Shown here in pieces: positions 44,544 through 52,570 of a DNA stretch of 64,000 nt. Made by a program: the position numbers and the translations under genes. The notes below the pieces were generated by a model, which saw only the letters and a list, made by a program, of their open reading frames with translations, ran no database searches and was not told the DNA's origin. Positions within the stretch are counted from its first letter, which is position 1. Every line of letters starts with the position of its first letter. The DNA comes from Rhodococcus yunnanensis NBRC 103083 (GTDB lineage: Bacteria > Actinomycetota > Actinomycetes > Mycobacteriales > Mycobacteriaceae): positions 62,001 to 126,000 of the forward strand of contig NZ_BCXH01000017.1 in assembly GCF_001895005.1 (NCBI RefSeq), read 5' to 3'.

Positions 44544-44957
44544 GTGAGCCCGGAGAAGAAGCAACAGCACATGAAGCCCCTGACCGCGGCGAGCAAGCTC
44601 GGTATCTACCTACAGGCCGCGCCCGAAGAATTTCAGAACACGCCGCTGTCCAGGGCCGATCTCGACGCGATTCGCCGGGAGCCGCCCGCCTGGCTTTCGG
44701 AACTTCAGGAGAACGGACCGTTTCCCAAGGATGTCATCGCGCGCAAGCTCGGCGTCTCGATCGCCGGATTGGCGCGTGCCGAGGTGACCGAGGCGCTGAC
44801 GGCAGCGCAGATCGAAGAACTGCTCGAATCCAAGCCCGCGTGGTTGGTGAAGGAGCGACGCACTCAGGCCGAGGTCCGTGCCGAGGCCGAGCGGGTCAAG
44901 GCGAAGGAAGAAGCGCGCCGAGCCGCGACGAACCGTCCGCAAAAGCTCCGCAAGTAG
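44544..44957 (+). CDS. DUF5997 family protein, unknown
   Basis: The 137-residue protein is cytoplasmic and highly charged. Its core (PLTAASKLGIYLQAAPEEFQ, LDAIRREPPAWLSELQENGP, VIARKLGVSIAGLARAEVTE) looks like a small helix-turn-helix-type fold and belongs to a family common in Actinobacteria beside a LysR gene. The last 35 residues are a charged helix rich in Glu, Ala, Lys and Arg. No function is established. The GTG start follows a -10 element closely, and the gene is divergent from the LysR gene, which suggests control by it. Confidence 0.75.
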   Translation: MSPEKKQQHMKPLTAASKLGIYLQAAPEEFQNTPLSRADLDAIRREPPAWLSELQENGPFPKDVIARKLGVSIAGLARAEVTEALTAAQIEELLESKPAWLVKERRTQAEVRAEAERVKAKEEARRAATNRPQKLRK

Positions 44958-44976
44958 TCACCGGGCGGCCGGTCAC

Positions 44977-45378
44977 TCAGCTGCCGGTCACGACTCCATC
45001 CATGTAGACCCACAGGCCGTCGCGACGGACGAAACGACTCGTTTCCGTCAGCACGCCGTTGCCGTCGGGATGCTTGTAATACGCACTGAACTCGACGGTG
45101 CCTTCGTCGTCGAGGATTCCTCCTGCAGTCGAGCCGTGGACGTCGAGCCGGTACCACTTCTGTAGCGGATCGAGCGTCAGATCACGCGGCGCCGTCGCCG
45201 GGTGCCAGCTGCGGTAGAGGTAGTCGATGTCCCGCACGCTGAACGCGGAGTAGCGCGATCTCATGAGGTGCTCGGCCGTCGGCGCTGCCTTGTCTCCGCG
45301 CAGGAACGGCAGGCAGCACACCTCGAACGGCTCGCCCCGAAGGCATGGACATGCCGACACTGCACCCTTACTGCTCAC
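44977..45378 (-). CDS. YchJ/UPF0225 family protein with SEC-C-like motif
   Basis: The 133-residue protein has an N-terminal zinc-type cysteine cluster (SACPCLRGEPFEVCC) as in SEC-C domains and then an NTF2-like domain (LMRSRYSAFSVRDIDYLYRSWHP ... VEFSAYY). Members of this family are of unknown function. The GTG start at 45378 lacks a clear ribosome site. A 32-residue reading frame ends 12 bases upstream on the same strand and might be co-transcribed. Confidence 0.85.
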   Translation of the reverse strand: MSSKGAVSACPCLRGEPFEVCCLPFLRGDKAAPTAEHLMRSRYSAFSVRDIDYLYRSWHPATAPRDLTLDPLQKWYRLDVHGSTAGGILDDEGTVEFSAYYKHPDGNGVLTETSRFVRRDGLWVYMDGVVTGS

Positions 45379-45390
45379 CGGCCCAGTGTC

Positions 45391-45489
45391 TCAGAACTGG
45401 TTCCACCATTCGGCGACGGCGTTGTAGACCAAGCTCAGCCACCCCCATACCGGAGGGATGGGCCAGATGTCGGGTAGGTGTCCGATCAT
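45391..45489 (-). CDS. Candidate 32-residue Trp-rich small protein
   Basis: On the minus strand an ATG at 45489 opens a frame of 32 codons beginning MIGHLPDIWPIPPVWGW and ending EWWNQF. Five of 32 residues are Trp, and there are three prolines and a hydrophobic middle, an unlikely composition for random high-GC sequence. No ribosome site is visible. It lies between lysE-type and ychJ genes on the same strand, 12 bases before ychJ. The frame stays open upstream to 45577 and includes ATG at 45519, so the start is uncertain. It could be a small membrane-associated peptide or a leader. Confidence 0.4.
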   Translation of the reverse strand: MIGHLPDIWPIPPVWGWLSLVYNAVAEWWNQF

Positions 45490-45512
45490 GGACCATGTAT
45501 CGCAGCTCGCAG

Positions 45513-45557
45513 GGCGCATGTCAAGGCGGCGCATGTCAAGGCGGCGTATTTCAAGGC
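45513..45557. repeat. Three tandem copies of a 15-base unit
   Basis: GGCGCATGTCAAGGC is repeated exactly at 45513 and 45528, and with two changes at 45543. It lies five bases beyond the stop of the LysE-family gene. Fifteen is a multiple of three, so the copies keep the small minus-strand frame open. Confidence 0.8.
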
Positions 45558-45562
45558 ATGGA

Positions 45563-46192
45563 TCAGACCGGAGTCACACGGCGAATCGTTGCGAGGAATG
45601 TTGCCGCGACGAAGAAGAGCCCCGCAAACGTTCGGTTCACACCGAGTTGCTGGCGGCGCGAGCGCATCACGCGCAGAACCCTGGAGGCCAGAGCGGTGTA
45701 TCCGGTCATCACCAGCATGTCGATGGCGACCATCGTCGCGGCGATCACGAGGTACTGAGGGAGCAGCGGGCTCGTCGGATCCAGGAACTGTGGCAGTACT
45801 GCCAGCATGAACACGACGGCTTTCGGGTTGCTGGCGTTGACGAGGAACCCGCGAGCGACCATCGCGGCACTGCCGTCCGCCACCGGCGGCGCATCCGCGA
45901 TGTCGGTCGGTGCCGCTCGCCACTGCCGTATCCCGAGGTAGACGAGATAGAGAACCCCGAACCACTTGATGGCCGAGAATGCCAGTGCGGAGTTCGCCAG
46001 AAGTGCTCCGAGCCCCACTGCGACGATCGCGATCTGAAGTACGAGGCCGATCTGCAAGCCGGCGATGTTCCAGTATCCGCGTCGCAGACCGTAACGCAGG
46101 CCGGTGGACATCGACGCGATGGCACCGGCACCGGGCGAGAGACTGATGACGACGCTCGCGCCGAGAAAAGTGAGCCACACTTGCCAGGTCAT
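45563..46192 (-). CDS. LysE/RhtB-family amino acid exporter
   Basis: The 209-residue protein has six hydrophobic segments and the family start WLTFLGASVVISLSPGAGAI, followed by GLRYGLRRGYWNIAGLQIG and GFLVNASNPKAVVFMLAVLPQF, the signature of LysE-type exporters. It should export an amino acid or derivative such as homoserine or lysine; the substrate is not readable. ATG at 46192 is the family start. It is divergent from the SRPBCC gene 68 bases away. Confidence 0.9.
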   Translation of the reverse strand: MTWQVWLTFLGASVVISLSPGAGAIASMSTGLRYGLRRGYWNIAGLQIGLVLQIAIVAVGLGALLANSALAFSAIKWFGVLYLVYLGIRQWRAAPTDIADAPPVADGSAAMVARGFLVNASNPKAVVFMLAVLPQFLDPTSPLLPQYLVIAATMVAIDMLVMTGYTALASRVLRVMRSRRQQLGVNRTFAGLFFVAATFLATIRRVTPV

Positions 46193-46247
46193 CGATCCAT
46201 TGAACTACGCAGGTCAAATCGCGTGGCTTGAAGGTCGCCGCTGTGGG

Positions 46248-46253
46248 TACCGT
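46248..46253 (+). promoter_or_regulatory. -10 element, leaderless promoter of SRPBCC gene
   Basis: TACCGT lies six bases before the ATG at 46260. No ribosome-binding site precedes the ATG. Confidence 0.45.
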
Positions 46254-46259
46254 ACGCAC

Positions 46260-46727
46260 ATGGCTTCGATACGAACGATCGACAGAGGTAACCGCGTGGT
46301 GGCACGGCAGATCGAGGTCAATGCCTCGGCCGCAGAGCTTTTCGCGATCGTGGCCGACCCGCATCGACACGGCGAACTGGATGGCTCGGGAACGGTCAAG
46401 GAGACGGTCAAGGGCCCCGAGCGGCTTGCGGAGGGCGCCAAGTTCTCGGTGGGTATGAAGCAGTACGGGGTGCCCTACCGCATCACGAGCACGGTGACGA
46501 GCTTCGTCGACGCCGACACCACCAAGGTCATCGAGTGGCAGCATCCGCTCGGACATACGTGGCGATGGGAGTTCGAGGAGAAGCAGCCGGGAGTCACCAC
46601 GGTGACCGAAGCGTTCCAGTACGGCACGGCGAAGGCGCCCAAGGTGCTGGAGGTCTTCAAGATGCCGCAGCAGAACGCGAAGGGAATCAGCTCGACGCTC
46701 GAGCAATTGGCGCGCAAGTACGCCTGA
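46260..46727 (+). CDS. SRPBCC (START-like) family protein
   Basis: The 155-residue protein has the helix-grip fold pattern of the polyketide cyclase/dehydrase-like family: VARQIEVNASAAELFAIVADPHRHGELDGSG at the start and a long C-terminal helix (QQNAKGISSTLEQLARKY). Such proteins bind hydrophobic ligands in a central cavity; no ligand is known here. ATG at 46260 lies just after a -10 element. Its stop codon falls inside the first copy of a 17-base tandem repeat. Confidence 0.8.
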   Translation: MASIRTIDRGNRVVARQIEVNASAAELFAIVADPHRHGELDGSGTVKETVKGPERLAEGAKFSVGMKQYGVPYRITSTVTSFVDADTTKVIEWQHPLGHTWRWEFEEKQPGVTTVTEAFQYGTAKAPKVLEVFKMPQQNAKGISSTLEQLARKYA

Positions 46728-46791
46728 GGTCAGGAACGGCCTGAGGTCAGGAACGGCCTGAGGTCAGGAACGGCCTGAGCTCAGGAACGGC
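46724..46791. repeat. Four tandem copies of a 17-base unit
   Basis: CTGAGGTCAGGAACGGC is repeated exactly three times from 46724, and a fourth copy has one change (G to C, making the perfect palindrome CCTGAGCTCAGG). Each unit contains CCTGA-GG-TCAGG, so it can fold. The first unit contains the SRPBCC stop codon, and the last lies 11 bases before the -10 element of the next gene. Confidence 0.9.
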
Positions 46792-46802
46792 ATCGGGGGA
46801 TC

Positions 46803-46808
46803 TACACT
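46803..46808 (+). promoter_or_regulatory. -10 element, leaderless promoter of DinB-like gene
   Basis: TACACT lies six bases before the ATG at 46815. The matching -35 position falls inside the fourth 17-base repeat copy. Confidence 0.5.
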
Positions 46809-46814
46809 CGCGGC

Positions 46815-47333
46815 ATGGCGATAGTCCCTGACACCAAGAACTGGACGTGGGTGCTGGAACGACCGTGCCCGGAGTGCGGATTCTTCGCCGGTGCCGTGAC
46901 GATCGACGCCGTACCCGATCTGATTCGGTCGGATCTTCACGCGTGGGAATCCGTACTCGCACGGCCCGACGTGTCGATCAGGCCGGATCAGCAGACGTGG
47001 TCGCCCCTCGAATACGGCGCCCACGTACGAGACGTGCATCGAATCTTCCGCGAGCGACTCGCGCTCGTTCTGGAACAGGACGCTCCGCTGTTCGCGAACT
47101 GGGATCAGGACGCGACGGCGATGGCCGAGGACTACAACGCCCAGAATCCGGCGACGGTCGCCGCCGAGCTGAACGAGGCTGCGTGCGCTCTTGCGTCGGC
47201 CTTCGAGGCTGTTTCGCCGTCGGAGAGATCGCGGGCCGGCCGTCGCAGCGACGGTGCCGAGTTCACCGTCGAAACCCTGGCGCAGTACTACATCCACGAC
47301 CCGATCCACCATCTGTGGGACGTGCGGCGATAG
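46815..47333 (+). CDS. DinB-like four-helix metalloprotein
   Basis: The 172-residue protein belongs to the DinB/YfiT superfamily (not the polymerase), whose actinobacterial members include mycothiol-dependent transferases. The metal triad is probably His70 (YGAHVRDVH), His161 and His165 (YYIHDPIHHLWDV). Two cysteines in RPCPECGF lie near the N-terminus. The thiol cofactor and substrate are unknown. It has its own -10 element and ends 61 bases before hisD. Confidence 0.82.
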   Translation: MAIVPDTKNWTWVLERPCPECGFFAGAVTIDAVPDLIRSDLHAWESVLARPDVSIRPDQQTWSPLEYGAHVRDVHRIFRERLALVLEQDAPLFANWDQDATAMAEDYNAQNPATVAAELNEAACALASAFEAVSPSERSRAGRRSDGAEFTVETLAQYYIHDPIHHLWDVRR

Positions 47334-47350
47334 CCGACATCGCAGCAAAC

Positions 47351-47356
47351 TATCCT
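47351..47356 (+). promoter_or_regulatory. Candidate -10 element for the his operon
   Basis: TATCCT lies 38 bases before the hisD ATG, in the only gap upstream of the operon. Transcription would give a short leader with GAAGGGA as ribosome site and no room for an attenuator. Confidence 0.4.
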
Positions 47357-47394
47357 TGAGCTTCGACACCCGGAACTTTCGAAGGGATATCACT

Positions 47395-48735
47395 ATGCCT
47401 GCCCGCATCGAGCTCGCCCGCGTGGATCTGCGCGGCCGAACTCCATCCACCGCCGAACTACGCGGCGCCCTCCCTCGCGGCGGAGTGGATGTCGACGCGG
47501 TGCTGCATCACGTCCGTCCGGTCGTCGAGGCAGTGCGTGACCGCGGTGTCGACGCAGCACTCGACTACAGCGAGCAGTTCGACGGAGTTCGTCCGGATCA
47601 CGTCCGTGTTCCGGCCGAGGCACTGGAGAAAGCACTCGGCGAGCTCGATCCTGCGGTGCGCGATGCGCTCGACGTCGCGATAGCCCGAACCCGTCTCGTA
47701 CACGCCGATCAACGACGCACCGACACGACAACCGAGGTCGTACCAGGCGGAACCGTCACCGAGCGGTGGGTTCCCGTGGAGCGCGTCGGCCTGTACGTGC
47801 CAGGGGGCAACGCCGTCTACCCGTCGTCGGTCGTCATGAACGTCGTCCCTGCCCAGACTGCAGGCGTCGGTTCGCTCGTCGTCGCGTCACCTCCGCAAGC
47901 CGAATTCGGCGGACTGCCGCACCCGACCATTCTCGCGGCGGCGCAGCTGCTGGGCGTGGAGGAAGTGTGGGCTGTCGGCGGTGGCCAGGGCATCGCATTG
48001 CTCACCTACGGCGGCACCGACACCGACGGAGGTGAACTCGCACCCGTCGACCTCATCACCGGTCCGGGCAACATCTACGTCACGGCAGCGAAGCGACTGT
48101 GCCGCAGTCTCGTGGGTATCGACGCCGAAGCAGGCCCGACGGAGATCGCGATCCTCGCCGATCACACGGCGGACCCACTGCATGTCGCCGCGGATCTGAT
48201 CAGTCAGGCCGAGCACGACGTCATGGCCGCGAGCGTCCTCGTCACCACCAGTCCCGAGCTGGCCGGCGCCGTGGACGAGGCGTTGCAGGCGCAGCTGGGT
48301 GTGACCAAGCACGCCGAGCGGGTGGCTACCGCACTGTCCGGCGCACAGTCGGGAACGATTCTCGTCGACGACCTCGATCAGGGATTGGCCGTCGTGAACG
48401 CGTACGCGGCCGAACACCTCGAGATCCAGACCGAGAACGCATCCGACATCGCGAGCCGAGTACGCAGTGCCGGAGCGATATTCGTGGGTGCATGGTCGCC
48501 GGTGAGTCTCGGCGACTACTGCGCCGGATCGAATCACGTTCTGCCCACCGCAGGATGTGCACGCCACTCGTCCGGGCTGAGCGTGCAGACGTTCCTGCGC
48601 GGCATTCACGTCGTCGACTACTCGAAGGCGGCGCTCGAAGACGTTGCCGGTCACGTGATCGCCTTGGCGAACGCCGAGGACCTTCCGGCGCACGGTGAAG
48701 CCGTCCGTCTCCGATTCGAAGGATTGACGTCGTGA
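47395..48735 (+). CDS. hisD: Histidinol dehydrogenase
   Basis: This zinc enzyme makes the last two NAD-linked oxidations from histidinol to histidine. The 446-residue protein has VERVGLYVPGGNAVYPSSVLM-like NAD contacts (VYPSSVVMN), DLITGPGN, AGPTEIAI, and the metal/active-site region QAEHD and GLSVQTFLR. ATG at 47395 has GAAGGGA eight bases upstream. It heads the his operon; hisC overlaps its stop in GTGA. Confidence 0.97.
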   Translation: MPARIELARVDLRGRTPSTAELRGALPRGGVDVDAVLHHVRPVVEAVRDRGVDAALDYSEQFDGVRPDHVRVPAEALEKALGELDPAVRDALDVAIARTRLVHADQRRTDTTTEVVPGGTVTERWVPVERVGLYVPGGNAVYPSSVVMNVVPAQTAGVGSLVVASPPQAEFGGLPHPTILAAAQLLGVEEVWAVGGGQGIALLTYGGTDTDGGELAPVDLITGPGNIYVTAAKRLCRSLVGIDAEAGPTEIAILADHTADPLHVAADLISQAEHDVMAASVLVTTSPELAGAVDEALQAQLGVTKHAERVATALSGAQSGTILVDDLDQGLAVVNAYAAEHLEIQTENASDIASRVRSAGAIFVGAWSPVSLGDYCAGSNHVLPTAGCARHSSGLSVQTFLRGIHVVDYSKAALEDVAGHVIALANAEDLPAHGEAVRLRFEGLTS

Positions 48736-49877
48736 CCTCCGTCGCGGGACAGTCCGTTTCGCTCGACGACCTGCCGCTTCGGGAGAGCCTGCGCGGCAGA
48801 TCCGCCTACGGTGCGCCACAACTGACGGTGCCCGTTCAGCTCAACACCAACGAGAACCCGCACCCGCCGACGCAGGCACTGGTCGACGATGTCGCCGAGT
48901 CCGTCCGTGTCGCGGCGACACAGCTGCATCGATACCCCGACCGCGACGCCGTCGAACTGCGGTCTTCGCTGGCGGAGTATCTGACCACGCAGACGTCGTT
49001 CGCGGTGGATGTCTCGAACGTGTGGGCCGCCAACGGCTCCAACGAAATTCTGCAGCAACTGCTGCAGGCGTTCGGCGGACCGGGACGTTCGTCCCTCGGC
49101 TTCGTCCCCTCGTACTCGATGCACCCGATCATCTCCTCGGGCACGCAGACCGAGTGGATCGAGGCACTGCGGCGCGAGGACTTCTCACTGGACATCGACC
49201 ATGCGGTGTCGGCTGTGGCCGAGCGCAACCCGGACGTGGTGTTCGTGACGAGCCCCAACAACCCGACCGGCCACAGTATCCCCGAGGGTGACCTGAGGCG
49301 AATTCTCGACGCCGCCAACGGAATCGTCATCGTGGACGAGGCGTATGCCGAATTCTCGGCACTGCCCAGCGCGATCGGACTCATCGACGAGTATCCGACG
49401 AAGCTGGTCGTCAGCCGCACGATGAGCAAGGCCTTCGCCTTCGCGGGTGGGCGGCTCGGATATCTCGTCGCGGCGCCCGCCGTCGTCGACGCGATGCTGT
49501 TGGTGCGCTTGCCCTATCACCTGTCGGTCGTCACGCAGGCTGCAGCGCTCGCTGCGTTGCGGCATGCGTCGGAGACGCTCGGCAGCGTGGCCAGGCTCTC
49601 GTCGGAGAGGGATCGGGTGATGGCTGCACTGACGAGTTTCGGGTACGACGTCATCCCGAGTGATGCGAATTTCGTACTGTTCGGGCGATTCTCGGACGCG
49701 GCCGCGACCTGGAAGCGCTACCTCGACGAGGGAGTGCTGATCCGCGATGTCGGGATAACCGGATATCTGCGTACCACCATCGGTCTCGACACGGAGAACG
49801 ATCGATTCCTCGACGTCAGCGCCTCGCTGGCGCGAGGCGAACTGGCGACCACACCGGAACCGGAGACCAACCGATGA
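48732..49877 (+). CDS. hisC: Histidinol-phosphate aminotransferase
   Basis: This PLP aminotransferase converts imidazole acetol phosphate to histidinol phosphate. The 381-residue class II protein has LNTNENPHPP at the start, FVTSPNNPTGH, VIVDEAYAEF, and the PLP lysine in SRTMSKAFAFAGGRLGY. The GTG start overlaps hisD (GTGA), and its own stop overlaps hisB (ATGA). Confidence 0.96.
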   Translation: MTSVAGQSVSLDDLPLRESLRGRSAYGAPQLTVPVQLNTNENPHPPTQALVDDVAESVRVAATQLHRYPDRDAVELRSSLAEYLTTQTSFAVDVSNVWAANGSNEILQQLLQAFGGPGRSSLGFVPSYSMHPIISSGTQTEWIEALRREDFSLDIDHAVSAVAERNPDVVFVTSPNNPTGHSIPEGDLRRILDAANGIVIVDEAYAEFSALPSAIGLIDEYPTKLVVSRTMSKAFAFAGGRLGYLVAAPAVVDAMLLVRLPYHLSVVTQAAALAALRHASETLGSVARLSSERDRVMAALTSFGYDVIPSDANFVLFGRFSDAAATWKRYLDEGVLIRDVGITGYLRTTIGLDTENDRFLDVSASLARGELATTPEPETNR

Positions 49878-50494
49878 CCACGGCACCGCGCATCGCGCGC
49901 ATCGAACGCGCGACCAAGGAGTCCGACATCACCGTCGAACTGAATCTCGACGGTACCGGCATCGTGGACATCTCCACCGGTGTTGCGTTCTTCGACCACA
50001 TGCTGACCGCGCTCGGTACGCATGCACGCTTCGATCTCACCGTGCATGCCAAAGGTGATGTCGAGATCGACGCACACCACACCGTCGAGGACACTGCGAT
50101 CGTCCTCGGCCAAGCGCTCGGGCAGGCCCTCGGCGACAAGTCGGGTATCACCCGTTTCGGCGACGCATTCATTCCGATGGACGAGACGCAGGTACACGCC
50201 TCGGTCGACGTGTCGGGGCGACCGTACTGCGTGCACACCGGCGAGCCGGACTACCTCGTTCATTCGGTCATCGGCGGCTACCCGGGTGTTCCGTACTCGA
50301 CCGTGATCAATCGGCACGTGTTCGAATCGCTGGCGATGAACGCGCGAATCGCGCTGCACGTTCGAGTTCTGTACGGACGCGACCCGCACCACATCACCGA
50401 GGCAGAGTTCAAAGCGGTGGCGCGCGCGCTGCGTCAGGCCGTCGAGTTCGATCCGCGGGTCACCGGCATCCCGTCGACCAAGGGAAGTCTGTGA
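49874..50494 (+). CDS. hisB: Imidazoleglycerol-phosphate dehydratase
   Basis: This manganese enzyme dehydrates imidazoleglycerol phosphate. The 206-residue monofunctional protein has the metal motifs FFDHML, DAHHTVEDTAI and, in the second half, FESLAMNARIALHVR, as expected for the duplicated fold. The ATG overlaps the hisC stop. An MFS gene follows after seven bases, ahead of hisH. Confidence 0.97.
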   Translation: MTTAPRIARIERATKESDITVELNLDGTGIVDISTGVAFFDHMLTALGTHARFDLTVHAKGDVEIDAHHTVEDTAIVLGQALGQALGDKSGITRFGDAFIPMDETQVHASVDVSGRPYCVHTGEPDYLVHSVIGGYPGVPYSTVINRHVFESLAMNARIALHVRVLYGRDPHHITEAEFKAVARALRQAVEFDPRVTGIPSTKGSL

Positions 50495-50501
50495 CGCCTC
50501 C

Positions 50502-51665
50502 TTGAGTTCGCTGCTGTCCATCCGTGGCCTTCCCGCCGCGATGGCCATGGGGGCTGCAGCATTCGGTGGGTGGGGACTACTTCTTCCTGTCGTACCGCTG
50601 GCCATTTCGGTCGGTGGTGGATCGGACGCCGTAGCGGGCGCCAGCACGGCACTGTTCATGGCAACGACCGTCGCGACGCAGTTGTTCGTCCCGCGGATGC
50701 TGGTTCGGTTCGGACACCGCCTCGTGCTCGCGGCCGGTTGCATGTTTCTCGGGTTGCCTGCGTTGGCGTTCGCGATGTCGGTGAACGTGATTCCAGCCCT
50801 GACGGTGTCGGCGGTGCGAGGCATCGGTTTCGGGATGCTCACGGTGGCAGGCGCTGCGCTCGTCGCCGAACTTGCGCCCGCCGCGCAGCTCGGCCGCGCG
50901 ACGGGTGCGCAGGGGATTGCGGTGGCGCTCGCGCAGATGGTGACGTTGCCCGTCGGGCTTGCCGTGTTCGCGGCGGCGCCGACGGTGGTGTTCGTGCTGG
51001 GTGCGGCAGTGCCTCTCGCCGGCCTGGTGGCCATCGCATTTCTTCCGCCGGTCCGCCCTGCAGCGCAGCCCAGCGGCCCATCGTCGGGCCAACGGTGGAC
51101 CTTCCGCCGGGTCGCGATTCCGTGCTTCGCCATCGCAGCTGCATCGGCGTCGTTCGGTGGCCTGTCCAGTCTGCTTCCCATCGCCGAACCAGGTCGTGAA
51201 TCGCTCATCGGTGCTGCACTCGCCGTCGTCAGCGGCTCGATGCTCATCGGCCGCTACGGCGCGGGTGCGATTGCCGATCACCTCGGAATCGGTAGAGCAC
51301 TCGCCCCGGCGCTCGTGCTCGTGTCGGCGGGTGTTGCGGTGTTCGCGTACTCGGTACACGGGCCCAATCCCGCTTTTGTCTTCCTGATCGCCGCGGTCGT
51401 CTTCGGTATCGGATACGGCGCCACCCAGAACGACAGTCTCGTGATGACGTTCGACGCGGCAGGCCCCGAGCGGTACAGCCAGGCCAGTGCAGCATGGAAC
51501 ATCGGCTTCGACGCCGGAACAGGAGCCGGGGCGATGGCGCTCGGAATCGTCGTCGGAACTGTCGGCTACAGCTCTGGATTCGCGATGGCCGCTGTGTTCG
51601 CGGTGGCGATGGCCGCGGTGGTGGCGATATCGCGCCGAGTACAGCCGGATAGACTCGCGTCATGA
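50502..51665 (+). CDS. MFS transporter inside the his operon
   Basis: The 387-residue membrane protein has about 12 hydrophobic segments with SVGGGSDAVAGASTALFMATTVATQLF, LVRFGHRLVLAAGCMFLG (weak motif A) and AAWNIGFDAGTGAGAMALG. It resembles small-molecule exporters of the DHA1 type. TTG at 50502 was chosen because it lies just after hisB and starts the first helix. Its stop overlaps the hisH ATG (ATGA), so it is fully embedded in the operon. Export of a histidine-pathway compound is possible but unproved. Confidence 0.85.
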   Translation: MSSLLSIRGLPAAMAMGAAAFGGWGLLLPVVPLAISVGGGSDAVAGASTALFMATTVATQLFVPRMLVRFGHRLVLAAGCMFLGLPALAFAMSVNVIPALTVSAVRGIGFGMLTVAGAALVAELAPAAQLGRATGAQGIAVALAQMVTLPVGLAVFAAAPTVVFVLGAAVPLAGLVAIAFLPPVRPAAQPSGPSSGQRWTFRRVAIPCFAIAAASASFGGLSSLLPIAEPGRESLIGAALAVVSGSMLIGRYGAGAIADHLGIGRALAPALVLVSAGVAVFAYSVHGPNPAFVFLIAAVVFGIGYGATQNDSLVMTFDAAGPERYSQASAAWNIGFDAGTGAGAMALGIVVGTVGYSSGFAMAAVFAVAMAAVVAISRRVQPDRLAS

Positions 51666-52291
51666 AATCTGTGGCGTTGCTCGATTACGGCTCGGGCAAT
51701 CTGCACTCGGCCAAGCGTGCACTCGACCGCGTCGGGGCCGACGTGGAGGTGACCTCCGATCCCAAGGCCGCGTTGGCCGCAGACGGTCTTGTCGTTCCTG
51801 GCGTCGGCGCATTCGCGGCGTGCATGGAGGGTCTGCTCGGCGTCAAGGGTGACCGGATCATCGATCAGCGGCTCGCAGGGGGCCGTCCGGTGCTCGGTAT
51901 CTGCGTCGGGATGCAGATCATGTTCGAGAAGGGCGTCGAGTTCGGCGTCGAAGCCGACGGCTGTGGTGAATGGCCCGGCACGGTCGAGCGCTTGCCTGCG
52001 GCGGTACTGCCGCACATGGGATGGAACACCGTCCGGGCCCCGGAGAAGAGCGTGTTGTTCGACGGTATCGAGGCCGACACCCGTTTCTATTTCGTGCATT
52101 CCTATGCGACGCAGCGGTGGGAGATGGATGTGTCGGATACCCTTCCGGCGCCGCTGCTGACATGGGCGGAACACGGTGGCGACTTCCTCGCTGCAGTGGA
52201 GAACGGAGCTCTGTCGGCAACTCAGTTCCACCCCGAGAAGTCAGGTGACGCGGGCGCTGCTCTGTTGAAGAACTGGGTCGACTCGCTGTGA
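51662..52291 (+). CDS. hisH: Imidazole glycerol phosphate synthase, glutaminase subunit
   Basis: This class I amidotransferase supplies ammonia to HisF. The 209-residue protein has the nucleophile Cys in LGICVGMQ, and His and Glu in TQFHPEKSG completing the triad. The ATG overlaps the stop of the MFS gene. HisF is encoded two genes further down; together they form the synthase. Confidence 0.96.
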   Translation: MKSVALLDYGSGNLHSAKRALDRVGADVEVTSDPKAALAADGLVVPGVGAFAACMEGLLGVKGDRIIDQRLAGGRPVLGICVGMQIMFEKGVEFGVEADGCGEWPGTVERLPAAVLPHMGWNTVRAPEKSVLFDGIEADTRFYFVHSYATQRWEMDVSDTLPAPLLTWAEHGGDFLAAVENGALSATQFHPEKSGDAGAALLKNWVDSL

Positions 52292-52310
52292 ACGATGTGA
52301 GGTAGGTCCG

Positions 52311-52526
52311 GTGAGCGACCGAGAATTCTCGTTCGGCCGCCTTGCGCTGGCGTCACTGGGCAGCGCCACCCTGGTGCTCGCGCTTACCACCCTTGTGGTG
52401 GCACTGGTGCGTCCTGGACCCGGATGGGGTCTTCTCATCGTTGCCATCGGTATCGCTGGGGCCATCACAGCCATGGGCGTCGTATCCACCCGGATGACGC
52501 GGCGAGGGCTCGGCGACGACGACTGA
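52311..52526 (+). CDS. Small two-helix membrane protein in the his operon
   Basis: The 71-residue protein has two hydrophobic segments (ASLGSATLVLALTTLVVALV and WGLLIVAIGIAGAITAMGVV) and a charged C-terminus. GTG at 52311 has GAGGTAGG about seven bases upstream. It lies between hisH and hisA. The function is unknown. Confidence 0.7.
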   Translation: MSDREFSFGRLALASLGSATLVLALTTLVVALVRPGPGWGLLIVAIGIAGAITAMGVVSTRMTRRGLGDDD

Positions 52527-52556
52527 CCCTGTAGCCGACCGCGCCGACGAGGGCAG

Positions 52557-52562
52557 TAGCAT
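52557..52562 (+). promoter_or_regulatory. Candidate internal promoter -10 before hisA
   Basis: TAGCAT lies eight bases before the GTG of hisA with no ribosome site between, suggesting a near-leaderless internal start. Confidence 0.3.
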
Positions 52563-52570
52563 AAGCGCAC

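Noticed and set aside
44958..44995. Terminator hairpin between the DUF5997 and ychJ genes
   Set aside because: The ACCGG/CCGGT arms are only five bases long, so support is too weak.
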